Shown: piece after piece, positions 41,357 through 48,977 of the stretch
How the letters are laid out: the number at the start of each line of letters is the position of its first letter
Numbering within the stretch: position 1 is the stretch's first letter
DNA from: Streptomyces gardneri
Lineage (GTDB): Bacteria; Actinomycetota; Actinomycetes; Streptomycetales; Streptomycetaceae
Direction: 5' to 3'
DNA: 64,000 nucleotides
Assembly (NCBI RefSeq): GCF_006539185.1
Contig: NZ_BJMN01000028.1
Location: forward strand, 90,635 to 154,634
Notes under the pieces: generated by a model
The model's input: the letters and a program-made list of their open reading frames with translations, nothing else
What the model was told of the DNA's origin: nothing
The model's database searches: none
Program-made: the position numbers and the translations under genes

Positions 41357-42181
41357 ATGGATGCAGTCTCGTACACCGCACAGTGGATGGCCGCCGCCCG
41401 CTACCTGGAGTCCCAGCGGGAGGACGCGCTCTTCGTCGACCCGCTGGCCAAGGACCTTGCCGCGCCCCGGGGCTTCGAGCTGATCGACCGCTACGAAGGC
41501 GGCGGTCTGCTGCCGTTCATCTCCATCCGGACCCGGTTCCTGGACGACGCCATCAAGGACGTCCTCGCCGAGGGCGGGATCCAGCAGGTCGTGCTGATCG
41601 CGGCGGGCATGGACACCCGGGCGTTCCGCCTCGACTGGCCGGAGGGCACCCAGGTCTTCGAGGTCGACCACGCCCTCCTGATCGCCGAGAAGCGCCGCCG
41701 CCTCGACGCCCTCGGGGCCGAGCCGCGCACCGACCGGCGCGAGGTCTCCGCCGACCTCACCAAGGAGTGGATGCCCGACCTGGAGGCGGCCGGCTTCGAC
41801 CGCACCCGCCCGACCCTGTGGGTCGCCGAGGCGCTGACCTTCTTCCTCACCGAGGAGCAGGCCGCCGGACTGCTCCAGCTGCTCGCCTCGGCCTCGGCCC
41901 CCGGCAGCCACCTGGCCTTCGACATCCTCGGCCGCGCCCTGCTGCGCAGCCCGTTCTCGAAGCGCTGGCTGGACACCCTCGCCGCCGACGGCACGCCGTG
42001 GATCTTCGGTACCGACGAGCCCGAGGAGTTCCTCACGGCGAACGGCTGGAAGACCACCGACCTGCGTGAGCCCGGCCAGCCCGGCGCCGGCGAGGGCCGC
42101 TGGCCGTACGAGGTCCAGTCGCGGGACCGCCGGGGCGCCAACCGGCTGTGGCTGATCCGCGCCGAGATAGCGACGGCCTGA
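41357..42181 (+). CDS. SAM-dependent O-methyltransferase (LCMT/PPM family)
   Basis: A 274-residue class I methyltransferase of the leucine-carboxymethyltransferase-like family. It has RTRFLDDAI, the SAM motif QVVLIAAGMDTRAFRL, the acidic VFEVDH strand and TLWVAEALTFFL. A GAGGAGGGATC-like site precedes ATG 41357, 21 nt after the ACP. Family members methylate carboxylates or hydroxyls; in this context a hydroxylamine, oxime, nitronate or carboxylate oxygen is possible. It overlaps the next start by 1 nt (TGATG). Confidence 0.88.
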   Translation: MDAVSYTAQWMAAARYLESQREDALFVDPLAKDLAAPRGFELIDRYEGGGLLPFISIRTRFLDDAIKDVLAEGGIQQVVLIAAGMDTRAFRLDWPEGTQVFEVDHALLIAEKRRRLDALGAEPRTDRREVSADLTKEWMPDLEAAGFDRTRPTLWVAEALTFFLTEEQAAGLLQLLASASAPGSHLAFDILGRALLRSPFSKRWLDTLAADGTPWIFGTDEPEEFLTANGWKTTDLREPGQPGAGEGRWPYEVQSRDRRGANRLWLIRAEIATA

Positions 42182-43155
42182 TGGGTCGGCCGACCACGGA
42201 GCGCCGGATCACCCTGGAGCGGATCGAGTCGTACCTGCCCGAGCGCAGCGTACGGATCGAGGAGCTGGGCGAGCGGCTCGGCCTGCGCCGGGCCGACCTC
42301 GGGGTGTTCCGGAAGTTCTACGGCCTGGACACGCTCCGCTTCGACCCCGAGCTGCCGCTGCTCGACCTGCTGCGGCCCGCCGCGCGCGGCGCCCTGGACG
42401 CCCTTCCCGAGGGCGGCCGGGTGGACTACCTGGCGTACGCCCACGTCACCCAGGCCGTGGCCCCGGCCGACGTGGACATCGCCCAGGAGGTCGGCAAGGA
42501 CCTCGGGCTCACCGACACGGAGGCCTTCGGCCTCAGCCACCAGGCCTGCGTCAGCAGCCTGGGCGCCATCGAGGTGCTCGGTGAACTGCTGCGCGCGGAG
42601 GGCGCCGAGGGCGCGTACGCCCTGATGGTCACCGGCGAGCAGGCGTACTCGCCGATGGTCCAGCTCGTCCCCAACACCTCGATCATGGCCGACGCCGCCG
42701 CCTCCTGCCTGATCACCCTGGACGGCGAGGGCGATGTCGTCCGGTCCTTCGCCACCCGGACCCTGGGCGAGTACGCCCAGTGGCTGGAGCTGACCGCCGA
42801 CCAGAACACGCAGTTCGGGGAGCAGTACGGCAACAGGATCGCCGAGGTCATCCACCAGGCGGTGGCGGAGGCGGGGCTGACGCTCGACGACGTCGACCTG
42901 GTGATCCCGCACAACGTCAACAAGCTGGCCTGGCGGCAGACCATCAAGGTGCTGGAGGTGGCGCCGGAGAAGGTCTTCCTGGACAACGTCCCGCGCTTCA
43001 GCCACACCTTCGCCTCGGACGTCTTCGTCAACTACACCACCCTGCGGGACTCGGGCCGTCTCGTGGACGGCGCGCACTACCTGCTGGTCTCCGTCGGCCT
43101 GGGCGCCACCTTCGGCGCGATGGTGATCACCCACCGTGCGGGGGGCGAGGAGTGA
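42181..43155 (+). CDS. KAS III (FabH-like) ketosynthase/acyltransferase with altered triad
   Basis: A 324-residue thiolase-fold enzyme. The nucleophile is Cys123 (HQACVSSLGA) and the catalytic His244 lies in IPHNVNKLAW. The position of the third residue, normally Asn in GNTS, holds His275 (FSHTFASD). KAS III homologues with a changed third residue are known as acyltransferases that make esters or amides instead of decarboxylative Claisen products. It therefore may transfer an ACP-bound acyl group to an amine or alcohol. It is coupled by TGATG on both sides. Confidence 0.87.
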   Translation: MGRPTTERRITLERIESYLPERSVRIEELGERLGLRRADLGVFRKFYGLDTLRFDPELPLLDLLRPAARGALDALPEGGRVDYLAYAHVTQAVAPADVDIAQEVGKDLGLTDTEAFGLSHQACVSSLGAIEVLGELLRAEGAEGAYALMVTGEQAYSPMVQLVPNTSIMADAAASCLITLDGEGDVVRSFATRTLGEYAQWLELTADQNTQFGEQYGNRIAEVIHQAVAEAGLTLDDVDLVIPHNVNKLAWRQTIKVLEVAPEKVFLDNVPRFSHTFASDVFVNYTTLRDSGRLVDGAHYLLVSVGLGATFGAMVITHRAGGEE

Positions 43156-43421
43156 TGGAACGTCAGGAAATCCTGCTCGTCATCGAGAAGGCCCTCAGCG
43201 AGGTCCTGGAGCGGCCGGTCAGCGGGCTCACGGAGGAGACCGCGCTCTTCGACGAGCTCCAGCTCGAATCCATCGCCGTCCTGGGTCTCCTCATGACCGT
43301 CGAGGAGGCGACCGGCATCGCGGTCGACCCGGACGAGCTCGACATCGACCACCTGCGGACCATGCGGTCCTTCGCCGACTACGTCGAGGCCGCACTCCGC
43401 GAAGCAGAGGGGACGTCATGA
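43155..43421 (+). CDS. Acyl carrier protein 2
   Basis: An 88-residue carrier protein at ATG 43155. The phosphopantetheine site is Ser39 in LQLESIAVLGLL, with a Glu where most ACPs have Asp, followed by the acidic recognition helix (DPDELDIDHL). It lies between the KAS III and its Cys-less homologue, suggesting that it carries the acyl group handled by this pair. It overlaps the next gene by 4 nt. Confidence 0.92.
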   Translation: MERQEILLVIEKALSEVLERPVSGLTEETALFDELQLESIAVLGLLMTVEEATGIAVDPDELDIDHLRTMRSFADYVEAALREAEGTS

Positions 43422-44284
43422 GCGGACTCGCCGTCCGGGCCGCCGCGGCGGTGCGCTCGCCGGAGGGCCGGGCACCGGAGGACCGCCCGGCCGCGCTCGA
43501 CTACTTCCGCGACCTGCTCACTCCCTTCGGGGAGAAGCCGGACGAGGAGCTGCTGAATCGCGGCGCGCACGTCCAGCACCGCGACCTCGTGGATCTGCTC
43601 GTCGCCGACGAGGGCGTCGGCCGGAGCAGGCCGGAGCTGCTGGTCGTCACCCACGCCCTGCCGGACGTGGTGCCGTTCACCGCCGTCGCACCGCACATGA
43701 CCGACCGCCTCGGCGGCCGGGCGGCCAACTTCGCGATCGCCCAGCAGGGCCTGGCCGCGCCCTTCACCGCGCTGCGGATCGCCTCGGCGTACCACCGCGC
43801 GGGGCGGGCCGCGGAGGTGGTGATCGCGGTGCTCGAACAGACCACGCTGCCGACGCCCTTCCCGCTGGTCCAGGACACCCCGCTGATCGACTCGGCGGCG
43901 GCGCTGGTCCTCGGGGCCGGGGACGGCGAGGGGGCCGGGGGCGGCGAGGGAGCCGCGGCCGGCACCGACGCCGAGGACGGCCTGCGGTTCGTCCGGGCGC
44001 ACTCGGCCGCTTCGGCGGCGGAGGCGCTCGGCGCGGACGCCCTGGGCCGGGACCTCGGAGAGGACGGCACCCTCCTCGTCCTCGGCCCCTGGGTCACCGG
44101 GGACGTCCCGGAAAGCTCCGCCGTGCACCGGGTGGCCCCGGGCAGCTACTGCACCAGCCTCTGGCTGGAGCTGGCCGACCACTGGCAGGAGTGGCGGGAG
44201 AGCCACCGGCGGATCGTCCTGTGCGACACGGACCCCCGCTCCGGCCGCAGCCACGTGGCGCTCTTCGCCCGCGGCGAGGGGTAG
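43418..44284 (+). CDS. Cys-less KAS III-like partner protein
   Basis: A 288-residue protein whose N-terminal half aligns by eye with KAS III: ELLVVTHALPDVVP, then FAIAQQGLAAPFTALRIASAYHRAGRAAEVVIAVLEQ. The nucleophile position is Leu112, and no His or Asn triad segment follows. A Gly/Glu/Ala linker (about residues 168-185) precedes a divergent C-terminal half. I infer a non-catalytic subunit, like a chain-length factor, pairing with the active KAS III. No function is established. A strong hairpin terminator follows, closing the first biosynthetic operon. Confidence 0.65.
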   Translation: MSGLAVRAAAAVRSPEGRAPEDRPAALDYFRDLLTPFGEKPDEELLNRGAHVQHRDLVDLLVADEGVGRSRPELLVVTHALPDVVPFTAVAPHMTDRLGGRAANFAIAQQGLAAPFTALRIASAYHRAGRAAEVVIAVLEQTTLPTPFPLVQDTPLIDSAAALVLGAGDGEGAGGGEGAAAGTDAEDGLRFVRAHSAASAAEALGADALGRDLGEDGTLLVLGPWVTGDVPESSAVHRVAPGSYCTSLWLELADHWQEWRESHRRIVLCDTDPRSGRSHVALFARGEG

Positions 44285-44306
44285 CTCCCCGCGCGGCCCC
44301 GGGGAT

Positions 44307-44345
44307 GAGCCCGTCCACCACGTCCCCGCCGTGGTGGACGGGCTC
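44307..44345 (+). terminator. 16-bp perfect hairpin terminator
   Basis: GAGCCCGTCCACCACG (44307-44322) pairs with CGTGGTGGACGGGCTC (44330-44345) around a 7-nt loop. It divides the cluster into two transcription units. Confidence 0.88.
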
Positions 44346-44360
44346 GCCCCGGTCGGCCGT

Positions 44361-44410
44361 ACGGACGCCCCGTACGCCCCCGCACGTCCCCGTACATCCC
44401 CGCACGCCCC
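44361..44410. repeat. Phased decamer array upstream of the condensation-domain gene
   Basis: Four 10-bp units in direct orientation (CGTACGCCCC, CGCACGTCCC, CGTACATCCC, CGCACGCCCC at 44371-44410) are preceded by a related decamer (ACGGACGCCC). The 10-bp period puts each unit on the same face of the helix, 81 nt before the start codon. It looks like a multi-site operator. Confidence 0.65.
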
Positions 44411-44490
44411 GTACACGTCGGGCACGGCCCGGCTTCGACAGACATTCGGACAAGGCAACCGAACCGAACCGAAGGGAAGGTCGGAACACG

Positions 44491-45861
44491 ATGACCACGG
44501 CTGAGACGCGGACCATCAGGCTGGACTCCGCGAGAGCCGGCACCGGCCCGGCGACCTGGGGGCAGCGGGCGATCTGGGGTGTCGTCACCCGGCTCGGCGA
44601 CGACGCCCCCCGCTACAACGTGCCGGTCGACCTCCCCGTCACCCCGCCCCGCCCCGCGTCCCGCGTCCTCGCGGACGTGACGGAGCTGCTCCTGCTCCAC
44701 GACAGCCTGCACACCAGGTTCCTGGCGGAGGGCGAGGACGGCCTGCGGCAGGTCGTGGACGGGGACGGCGAGCTCCCGGTGGAGATCCGTACGTGCTCCG
44801 CCGACCGGGCCGCCGAGGTCGGCGCCGCCCTGCGGGCGGAGCTCGCCGGACGCTCCTTCGACCACACACGGGAATGGCCCCTGCGGGTCGGCCTGGTGGA
44901 GTGCGAGGGCCTGGTCCACCGGCTGGTGCTGGTCGGCGCGCACACCGGGATGGACTACTGGGGCCTCGGCCGGCTGCTCCGCGACCTGGAGTCCGTCGAG
45001 TCGGGGGAGACCGCCGCCTCGCTGCGCCAGGCACGCCCCTCGCTCCAGCCGCTGGACGCCGCGGAGGTCCAGGCCTCGCCGCTCGGCCGCCGCCGGGACG
45101 AGGCGGCCCGCCGCTACTGGTGCGAGCAGCTGACCGCAGGACCCCGGCAGATCTTCCGGAAGCCCGCGGCGCCGGAGCTCGCGGACGATCCGCACCGGAT
45201 GTTCCCGAACGCGCTGCTGCGCTCGCCCGCGCTGGCGGTCGCCGTCGGGCGGGTGGCGGCGGAGCTCGAGGTGAGCGACGCCGCGGTGCTGCTCGGCGCG
45301 GCCGCCCATCAGCTGGCCAGGATGTCGGGGAGCAGCGACGTGCTGTTCCAGGTGGTCGTGGGCAACCGCTTCCAGCCGGCCGCCGCCGCGGCGGTCAGCA
45401 CGGTGGCCCAGGAGGCCCTGTTCCGGCTCACGGACGCGGACCGGGACTTCGAGGACGCGGTGCGGCGGACGCGGTCCGTCGCCTTCAGCGCGTTCCGCCA
45501 CGCCTCGTACGACAAGTGGGCGCTGGACCGGGAGGTGGCGCCGCTCGTCGAGAAGGGCGAGGCCGCCGACCACTCGTACTGGTGGAACGACACCCGCGAC
45601 CCGGGCGTCGGGCCGTTCGACGGCGGCGAGCCGCCGAAGGCCCCGCTGAGCGAGCTGATCGGCCGGACCGAGATCGGCTGGCCGACGGAGTTCCTGCCCC
45701 GCAAGAACGTCTCGATGGCCGTGGACGTGCTGACCGCCCCGGGCGCCCTGGACCTCGCCATGACCGCCGACCCGGCGGTCCTCGACCGCGACGGCATGGA
45801 GCGGTTCCTGCGCGGGGTCGAGCGGCTGATCGTGGCCGAGGCGATAGCGCTGGGGGACTGA
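44491..45861 (+). CDS. Free-standing NRPS condensation-domain protein
   Basis: A 456-residue protein with the two-lobed chloramphenicol-acetyltransferase fold of condensation domains. The core HHxxxDG reads AHTGMDY: catalytic His151 and Asp155 remain, but the first His is Ala and the Gly is Tyr. Later motifs include DVLFQVVVGNR and the NDTRDPG region. With no adenylation domain in the cluster, it could join two carrier-bound groups or a carrier-bound group and a free amine. GAAGG lies 10 nt before ATG 44491. It is coupled by TGATG to the next gene. Confidence 0.85.
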   Translation: MTTAETRTIRLDSARAGTGPATWGQRAIWGVVTRLGDDAPRYNVPVDLPVTPPRPASRVLADVTELLLLHDSLHTRFLAEGEDGLRQVVDGDGELPVEIRTCSADRAAEVGAALRAELAGRSFDHTREWPLRVGLVECEGLVHRLVLVGAHTGMDYWGLGRLLRDLESVESGETAASLRQARPSLQPLDAAEVQASPLGRRRDEAARRYWCEQLTAGPRQIFRKPAAPELADDPHRMFPNALLRSPALAVAVGRVAAELEVSDAAVLLGAAAHQLARMSGSSDVLFQVVVGNRFQPAAAAAVSTVAQEALFRLTDADRDFEDAVRRTRSVAFSAFRHASYDKWALDREVAPLVEKGEAADHSYWWNDTRDPGVGPFDGGEPPKAPLSELIGRTEIGWPTEFLPRKNVSMAVDVLTAPGALDLAMTADPAVLDRDGMERFLRGVERLIVAEAIALGD

Positions 45862-46913
45862 TGACGCGGATGTACGCGGGAATCGCCTGGACGGACGAGG
45901 GCTACCGGGTCGAGGTCCTGGACGGCGCGGGGCGCCGGGTGGTGGAGCCGAGCGGCTGGAGCGGCGCACAGGCGGCCGAACTCATCGCCTGGCTCCGGGA
46001 CTTCGACGGCGGACGGGCTCCGGCCGTCGTCCTGGACAGCACCAACGGCCTGCTCGACGGGCCGATGACGGCGGCCGGTCTGGAGGTCTACCGCGCGGAT
46101 CCCTGGCTGTTGCCGCCGCGGCCGGGCTTCGGCTCCGTCCCGGCCCGGCAGCTGGCGGAGCGGGCCAGGACCGCGCCCGGCGAGCTGGCCCGGGTCACCG
46201 CCGAGGGCGGCACGCTGACCGGCCGCGCCGAGGAGTACTTCGACGGCGTGAAGCGCGGCGAGCCGATCGTGGCGGAGCTGACGGCGGCCGGACGCTGCTT
46301 CGAGCACGGCCGCCGGGACGTCCCGAAGGTCGCGCTCACCTTCGACGACGGACCCGATCCGGTCTTCACCCGTCAGGTCCTGGACATCCTGGACCGCTAC
46401 GGGGCCCGGGCCACGTTCTTCTGCGTCGGCCACCACGTCGCGGCGCTGCCCGATCTCGTACGCCGGACCGCCGCCGCCGGCCACGAACTGGGCAACCACT
46501 CCTGGTCGCACCCCTACCTGCCCGACCTCACCCCGGAGCAACTGCGCGAGCAGCTCGACCGGACGGCGGACACCGTGGCCAAGGTGACCGGCGAGGAGGC
46601 CCCGACCCGGTTCCGGCCGCCCTACGGCGCGCTGAGCCCGGAGGTGCTCGCCGCCCTGGAGGGGTATCCGACCACGCTGACGATGTGGGACGTGGACACC
46701 CGCGACTGGGCGAGGCCGGGACCGGAGCGGATCGCCGCGACCGTCCTGGAGTCCGCGGGACCGGGCTCGGTGGTGCTCATGCACGAGGGCGCCGGTGATC
46801 GCTCCCAGACCGTGGCGGCCCTTCCGGCGATCGTCGAGGGCCTGCTCGCACGCGGCCTGGAGCTGGTCCCGGTGGCGGAACTCGAAGACGACGATCAACG
46901 ACCGAAGGGTTGA
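45861..46913 (+). CDS. NodB-type (CE4) deacetylase with RNase H-like N-terminal domain
   Basis: A 350-residue fusion. Residues about 155-340 are a CE4 deacetylase: TFDDGP with Asp162 and Asp163, HSWSHP with metal ligands His213 and His217, RFRPPYG, WDVDTRDW and VVLMHEG. Residues 1-110 (YAGIAWTDEGYRVEVLDGAG, then AVVLDSTNG) resemble the RNase H-like start of IS110-type transposases, but the first catalytic Asp (GID) is Ala. It has no signal peptide, so it should act in the cytoplasm, perhaps deacylating a pathway intermediate. It lies 6 nt before the exporter gene. Confidence 0.82.
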   Translation: MTRMYAGIAWTDEGYRVEVLDGAGRRVVEPSGWSGAQAAELIAWLRDFDGGRAPAVVLDSTNGLLDGPMTAAGLEVYRADPWLLPPRPGFGSVPARQLAERARTAPGELARVTAEGGTLTGRAEEYFDGVKRGEPIVAELTAAGRCFEHGRRDVPKVALTFDDGPDPVFTRQVLDILDRYGARATFFCVGHHVAALPDLVRRTAAAGHELGNHSWSHPYLPDLTPEQLREQLDRTADTVAKVTGEEAPTRFRPPYGALSPEVLAALEGYPTTLTMWDVDTRDWARPGPERIAATVLESAGPGSVVLMHEGAGDRSQTVAALPAIVEGLLARGLELVPVAELEDDDQRPKG

Positions 46914-46919
46914 ACAGTC

Positions 46920-48224
46920 ATGGAAGAACGTCTCGCCGAGCACACCGCGGCGGATGCACCCCCGCCGACGAAGGACGGGCCCGGGCCCGACGGGGCACCG
47001 CCGGCGGGCTCGCCGCCCTCGGGAGAGCCGGCGATCTGGTCCCGTAACTTCCGGTTCTACTTCACGGCCCGCAGCGCCGGCCTGCTCAGCTGGGCCATGC
47101 TGCCGGTCGCGGTCTCGGCCGGTCTGCTCAGCGGCGGGTACGGCCTGGACACCGCCGGCTACTCGATGGCCTTCCTGGTCGCACCGTTCGCCGGTCTGGT
47201 CCTGTTCGGCGGGGTGCTCGCCGACCGGTTCACCGCCCGCCGGATGATGATCATCGCGGACCTGGCCAACCTCACCGCCCACATCCTGCTGGCCCTTCTG
47301 TTCATCCACGGCATCGACCATCTCTGGCAGCTGTACGGGCTGCTTGTCGTGGCCGGTACGGCGAACGCGCTGTTCCAGCCGGGCGCCTCCTCGACCGTCC
47401 CGCTGGTCTCCCGGGACGTGCAGGGCGCCAACGGCGTGCTGCGCACCTCCGAGGCGATCACCGGCCTCGGCGGCCCGGCCCTGGCCGGCGCCCTGGTCGG
47501 CTTCGGGTCCACCGGCTGGGTGATGGTGATCTCCGCCGTCGCCTACGGGACCAGCGCGATCTGCCTGTTCGTGCTGCGGCTCGGCGTGGTGCCCGCCCCG
47601 CCGGCCGGGCAGAGCCTCTGGCGCAACCTGGCCGTCGGCTGGCGGGAGTTCACCTCCCGCAGCTGGCTCTGGGGCGTCATCCTCATCTGGATGTTCTACG
47701 CGGTGCTCTCCTGGGGGCCGCAGCTGTCGGTGGCCGCCGGCGTCATCGTGCCCGAGCACGGCGCGTCCGCCTTCGGCCTCATCAACGCCGCACTGGGCGC
47801 CGGCACCATCGCCGGCGGTCTCCTCGCGATCCGCTACAAGCCCCAACGGCCGCTCGCCGCGGGGGCCGTGGCGATGATGGCCTACCCGATCTACCCGCTC
47901 GGCATCGTCCTCGGCTGGCCCGTCTGGCTCCTCGCCGTCGCCCAGGTCCTCGTCGGCGCCGGGATCGGCGTCTGGGGCGTCATGTGGGCCACCAGCGTCC
48001 AGACCCAGGTGCCGGGCGAGGTGCTGAACCGCGTCCACGCCTACGAGGTCGCGGGATCCGTCGGCATGTACCCGATCGGCAGCGCCCTGGCCGGCCCCGC
48101 CGTCGGCGCGTTCGGCACGGACACCGTGCTCCTGGTGGGCGTCGTGGTCTCCTTCCTCACCGCCGCCGCCCTCCTGGCCGCCCGTCCGATACGGACCCTC
48201 GAACGTGTACCGGACCGCGTCTGA
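46920..48224 (+). CDS. MFS exporter
   Basis: A 434-residue transporter with a polar Pro/Gly/Ala-rich N-terminus (about 40 residues) and about twelve membrane helices. It has an MFS-3/enterobactin-exporter-like pattern, with ADRFTARRMM in the loop between helices 2 and 3. It probably exports the cluster product and gives self-resistance. It overlaps the phosphopantetheinyl transferase gene by 20 nt. Confidence 0.88.
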   Translation: MEERLAEHTAADAPPPTKDGPGPDGAPPAGSPPSGEPAIWSRNFRFYFTARSAGLLSWAMLPVAVSAGLLSGGYGLDTAGYSMAFLVAPFAGLVLFGGVLADRFTARRMMIIADLANLTAHILLALLFIHGIDHLWQLYGLLVVAGTANALFQPGASSTVPLVSRDVQGANGVLRTSEAITGLGGPALAGALVGFGSTGWVMVISAVAYGTSAICLFVLRLGVVPAPPAGQSLWRNLAVGWREFTSRSWLWGVILIWMFYAVLSWGPQLSVAAGVIVPEHGASAFGLINAALGAGTIAGGLLAIRYKPQRPLAAGAVAMMAYPIYPLGIVLGWPVWLLAVAQVLVGAGIGVWGVMWATSVQTQVPGEVLNRVHAYEVAGSVGMYPIGSALAGPAVGAFGTDTVLLVGVVVSFLTAAALLAARPIRTLERVPDRV

Positions 48225-48930
48225 GCGGCCCCGGCGGCGTGCCGGACGGACCACGTGGGACGTCCGGTCGCCGCACACGCCCACGGAGGGCGTGCACTAC
48301 CTGGTCCGGCGCAGCGAGGAGGTCCTCGACGCGCTGCCCGTCGCCGCGCCGGACCGCGAGGCCGCCGCGGAACTGCCCCCCTGGCGCGCCCTGGAGCACG
48401 CCGCCTCCCGCACCCTGCTGCGGGCTCTGCTGCGGGAGATCGGCGAGGACCTCGGGGGCGGCCCGGTCGCGGCCCGCCCGAGCGGCCGGCCCTACCTCCC
48501 CGACCGTCCCGACCTGGGCGTGAGCCTCTCGCACTCCTCGGGCTGGGTCGCCGCGGCCGTCGCCCTGGACCGTGACGTCGGCATCGACGTCCAGACCCCG
48601 CGCGCCGTCGGCGACCGCCTGCTGAGGCTGTGCTGCACGCCCGGCGACGCCGAGGCGCTCGCCGCCCTGCCCGAGAGCAGCCGCAGACGGGAGTTCGCCT
48701 GGATCTTCACCACGCAGGAGGCCTGCGTGAAGGCCACGGGCACGGGCTTCGCGGGCCGCCCCTGGACCGTCCCGGTGACACTCGGACAGCGAACGGGCGC
48801 CTGGGAACAGGTCCGTTGGTGCGCCCCCCGCGACGCGCAACCGGTCCCGGCCGGCTGCGCCTGGACCGGTCCGCGGGGACCGGGCGGGGTGTTCCGACAG
48901 GTGGGCGCCGGTGGCGGTGACGGGTTGTGA
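48205..48930 (+). CDS. Sfp-type 4'-phosphopantetheinyl transferase
   Basis: A 241-residue group II PPTase from GTG 48205. It has the Mg-binding VGIDVQ and a FTTQEACVKATG segment equivalent to the WxxKEA motif, with Lys changed to Gln but Glu kept. GVSLSHSSG is the CoA-binding SHS motif. It is the second PPTase in the cluster besides AcpS, so the two ACPs may need different enzymes. The operon ends here. Confidence 0.87.
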   Translation: MYRTASERPRRRAGRTTWDVRSPHTPTEGVHYLVRRSEEVLDALPVAAPDREAAAELPPWRALEHAASRTLLRALLREIGEDLGGGPVAARPSGRPYLPDRPDLGVSLSHSSGWVAAAVALDRDVGIDVQTPRAVGDRLLRLCCTPGDAEALAALPESSRRREFAWIFTTQEACVKATGTGFAGRPWTVPVTLGQRTGAWEQVRWCAPRDAQPVPAGCAWTGPRGPGGVFRQVGAGGGDGL

Positions 48931-48977
48931 GCCCGTAGAACACCAGCAGCAACCGGTACGCGGAACGAGAGGGCACC

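Noticed and set aside
44361..44410. CRISPR-like array
   Set aside because: Units are 10 bp with no spacers and no cas genes nearby; it fits a phased operator better.
45861..46190. An IS110 insertion sequence remnant at the start of the deacetylase gene
   Set aside because: The region is in frame with the deacetylase, has normal codon use and no transposase C-terminal domain or element ends, so a fused domain is more likely than an insertion.
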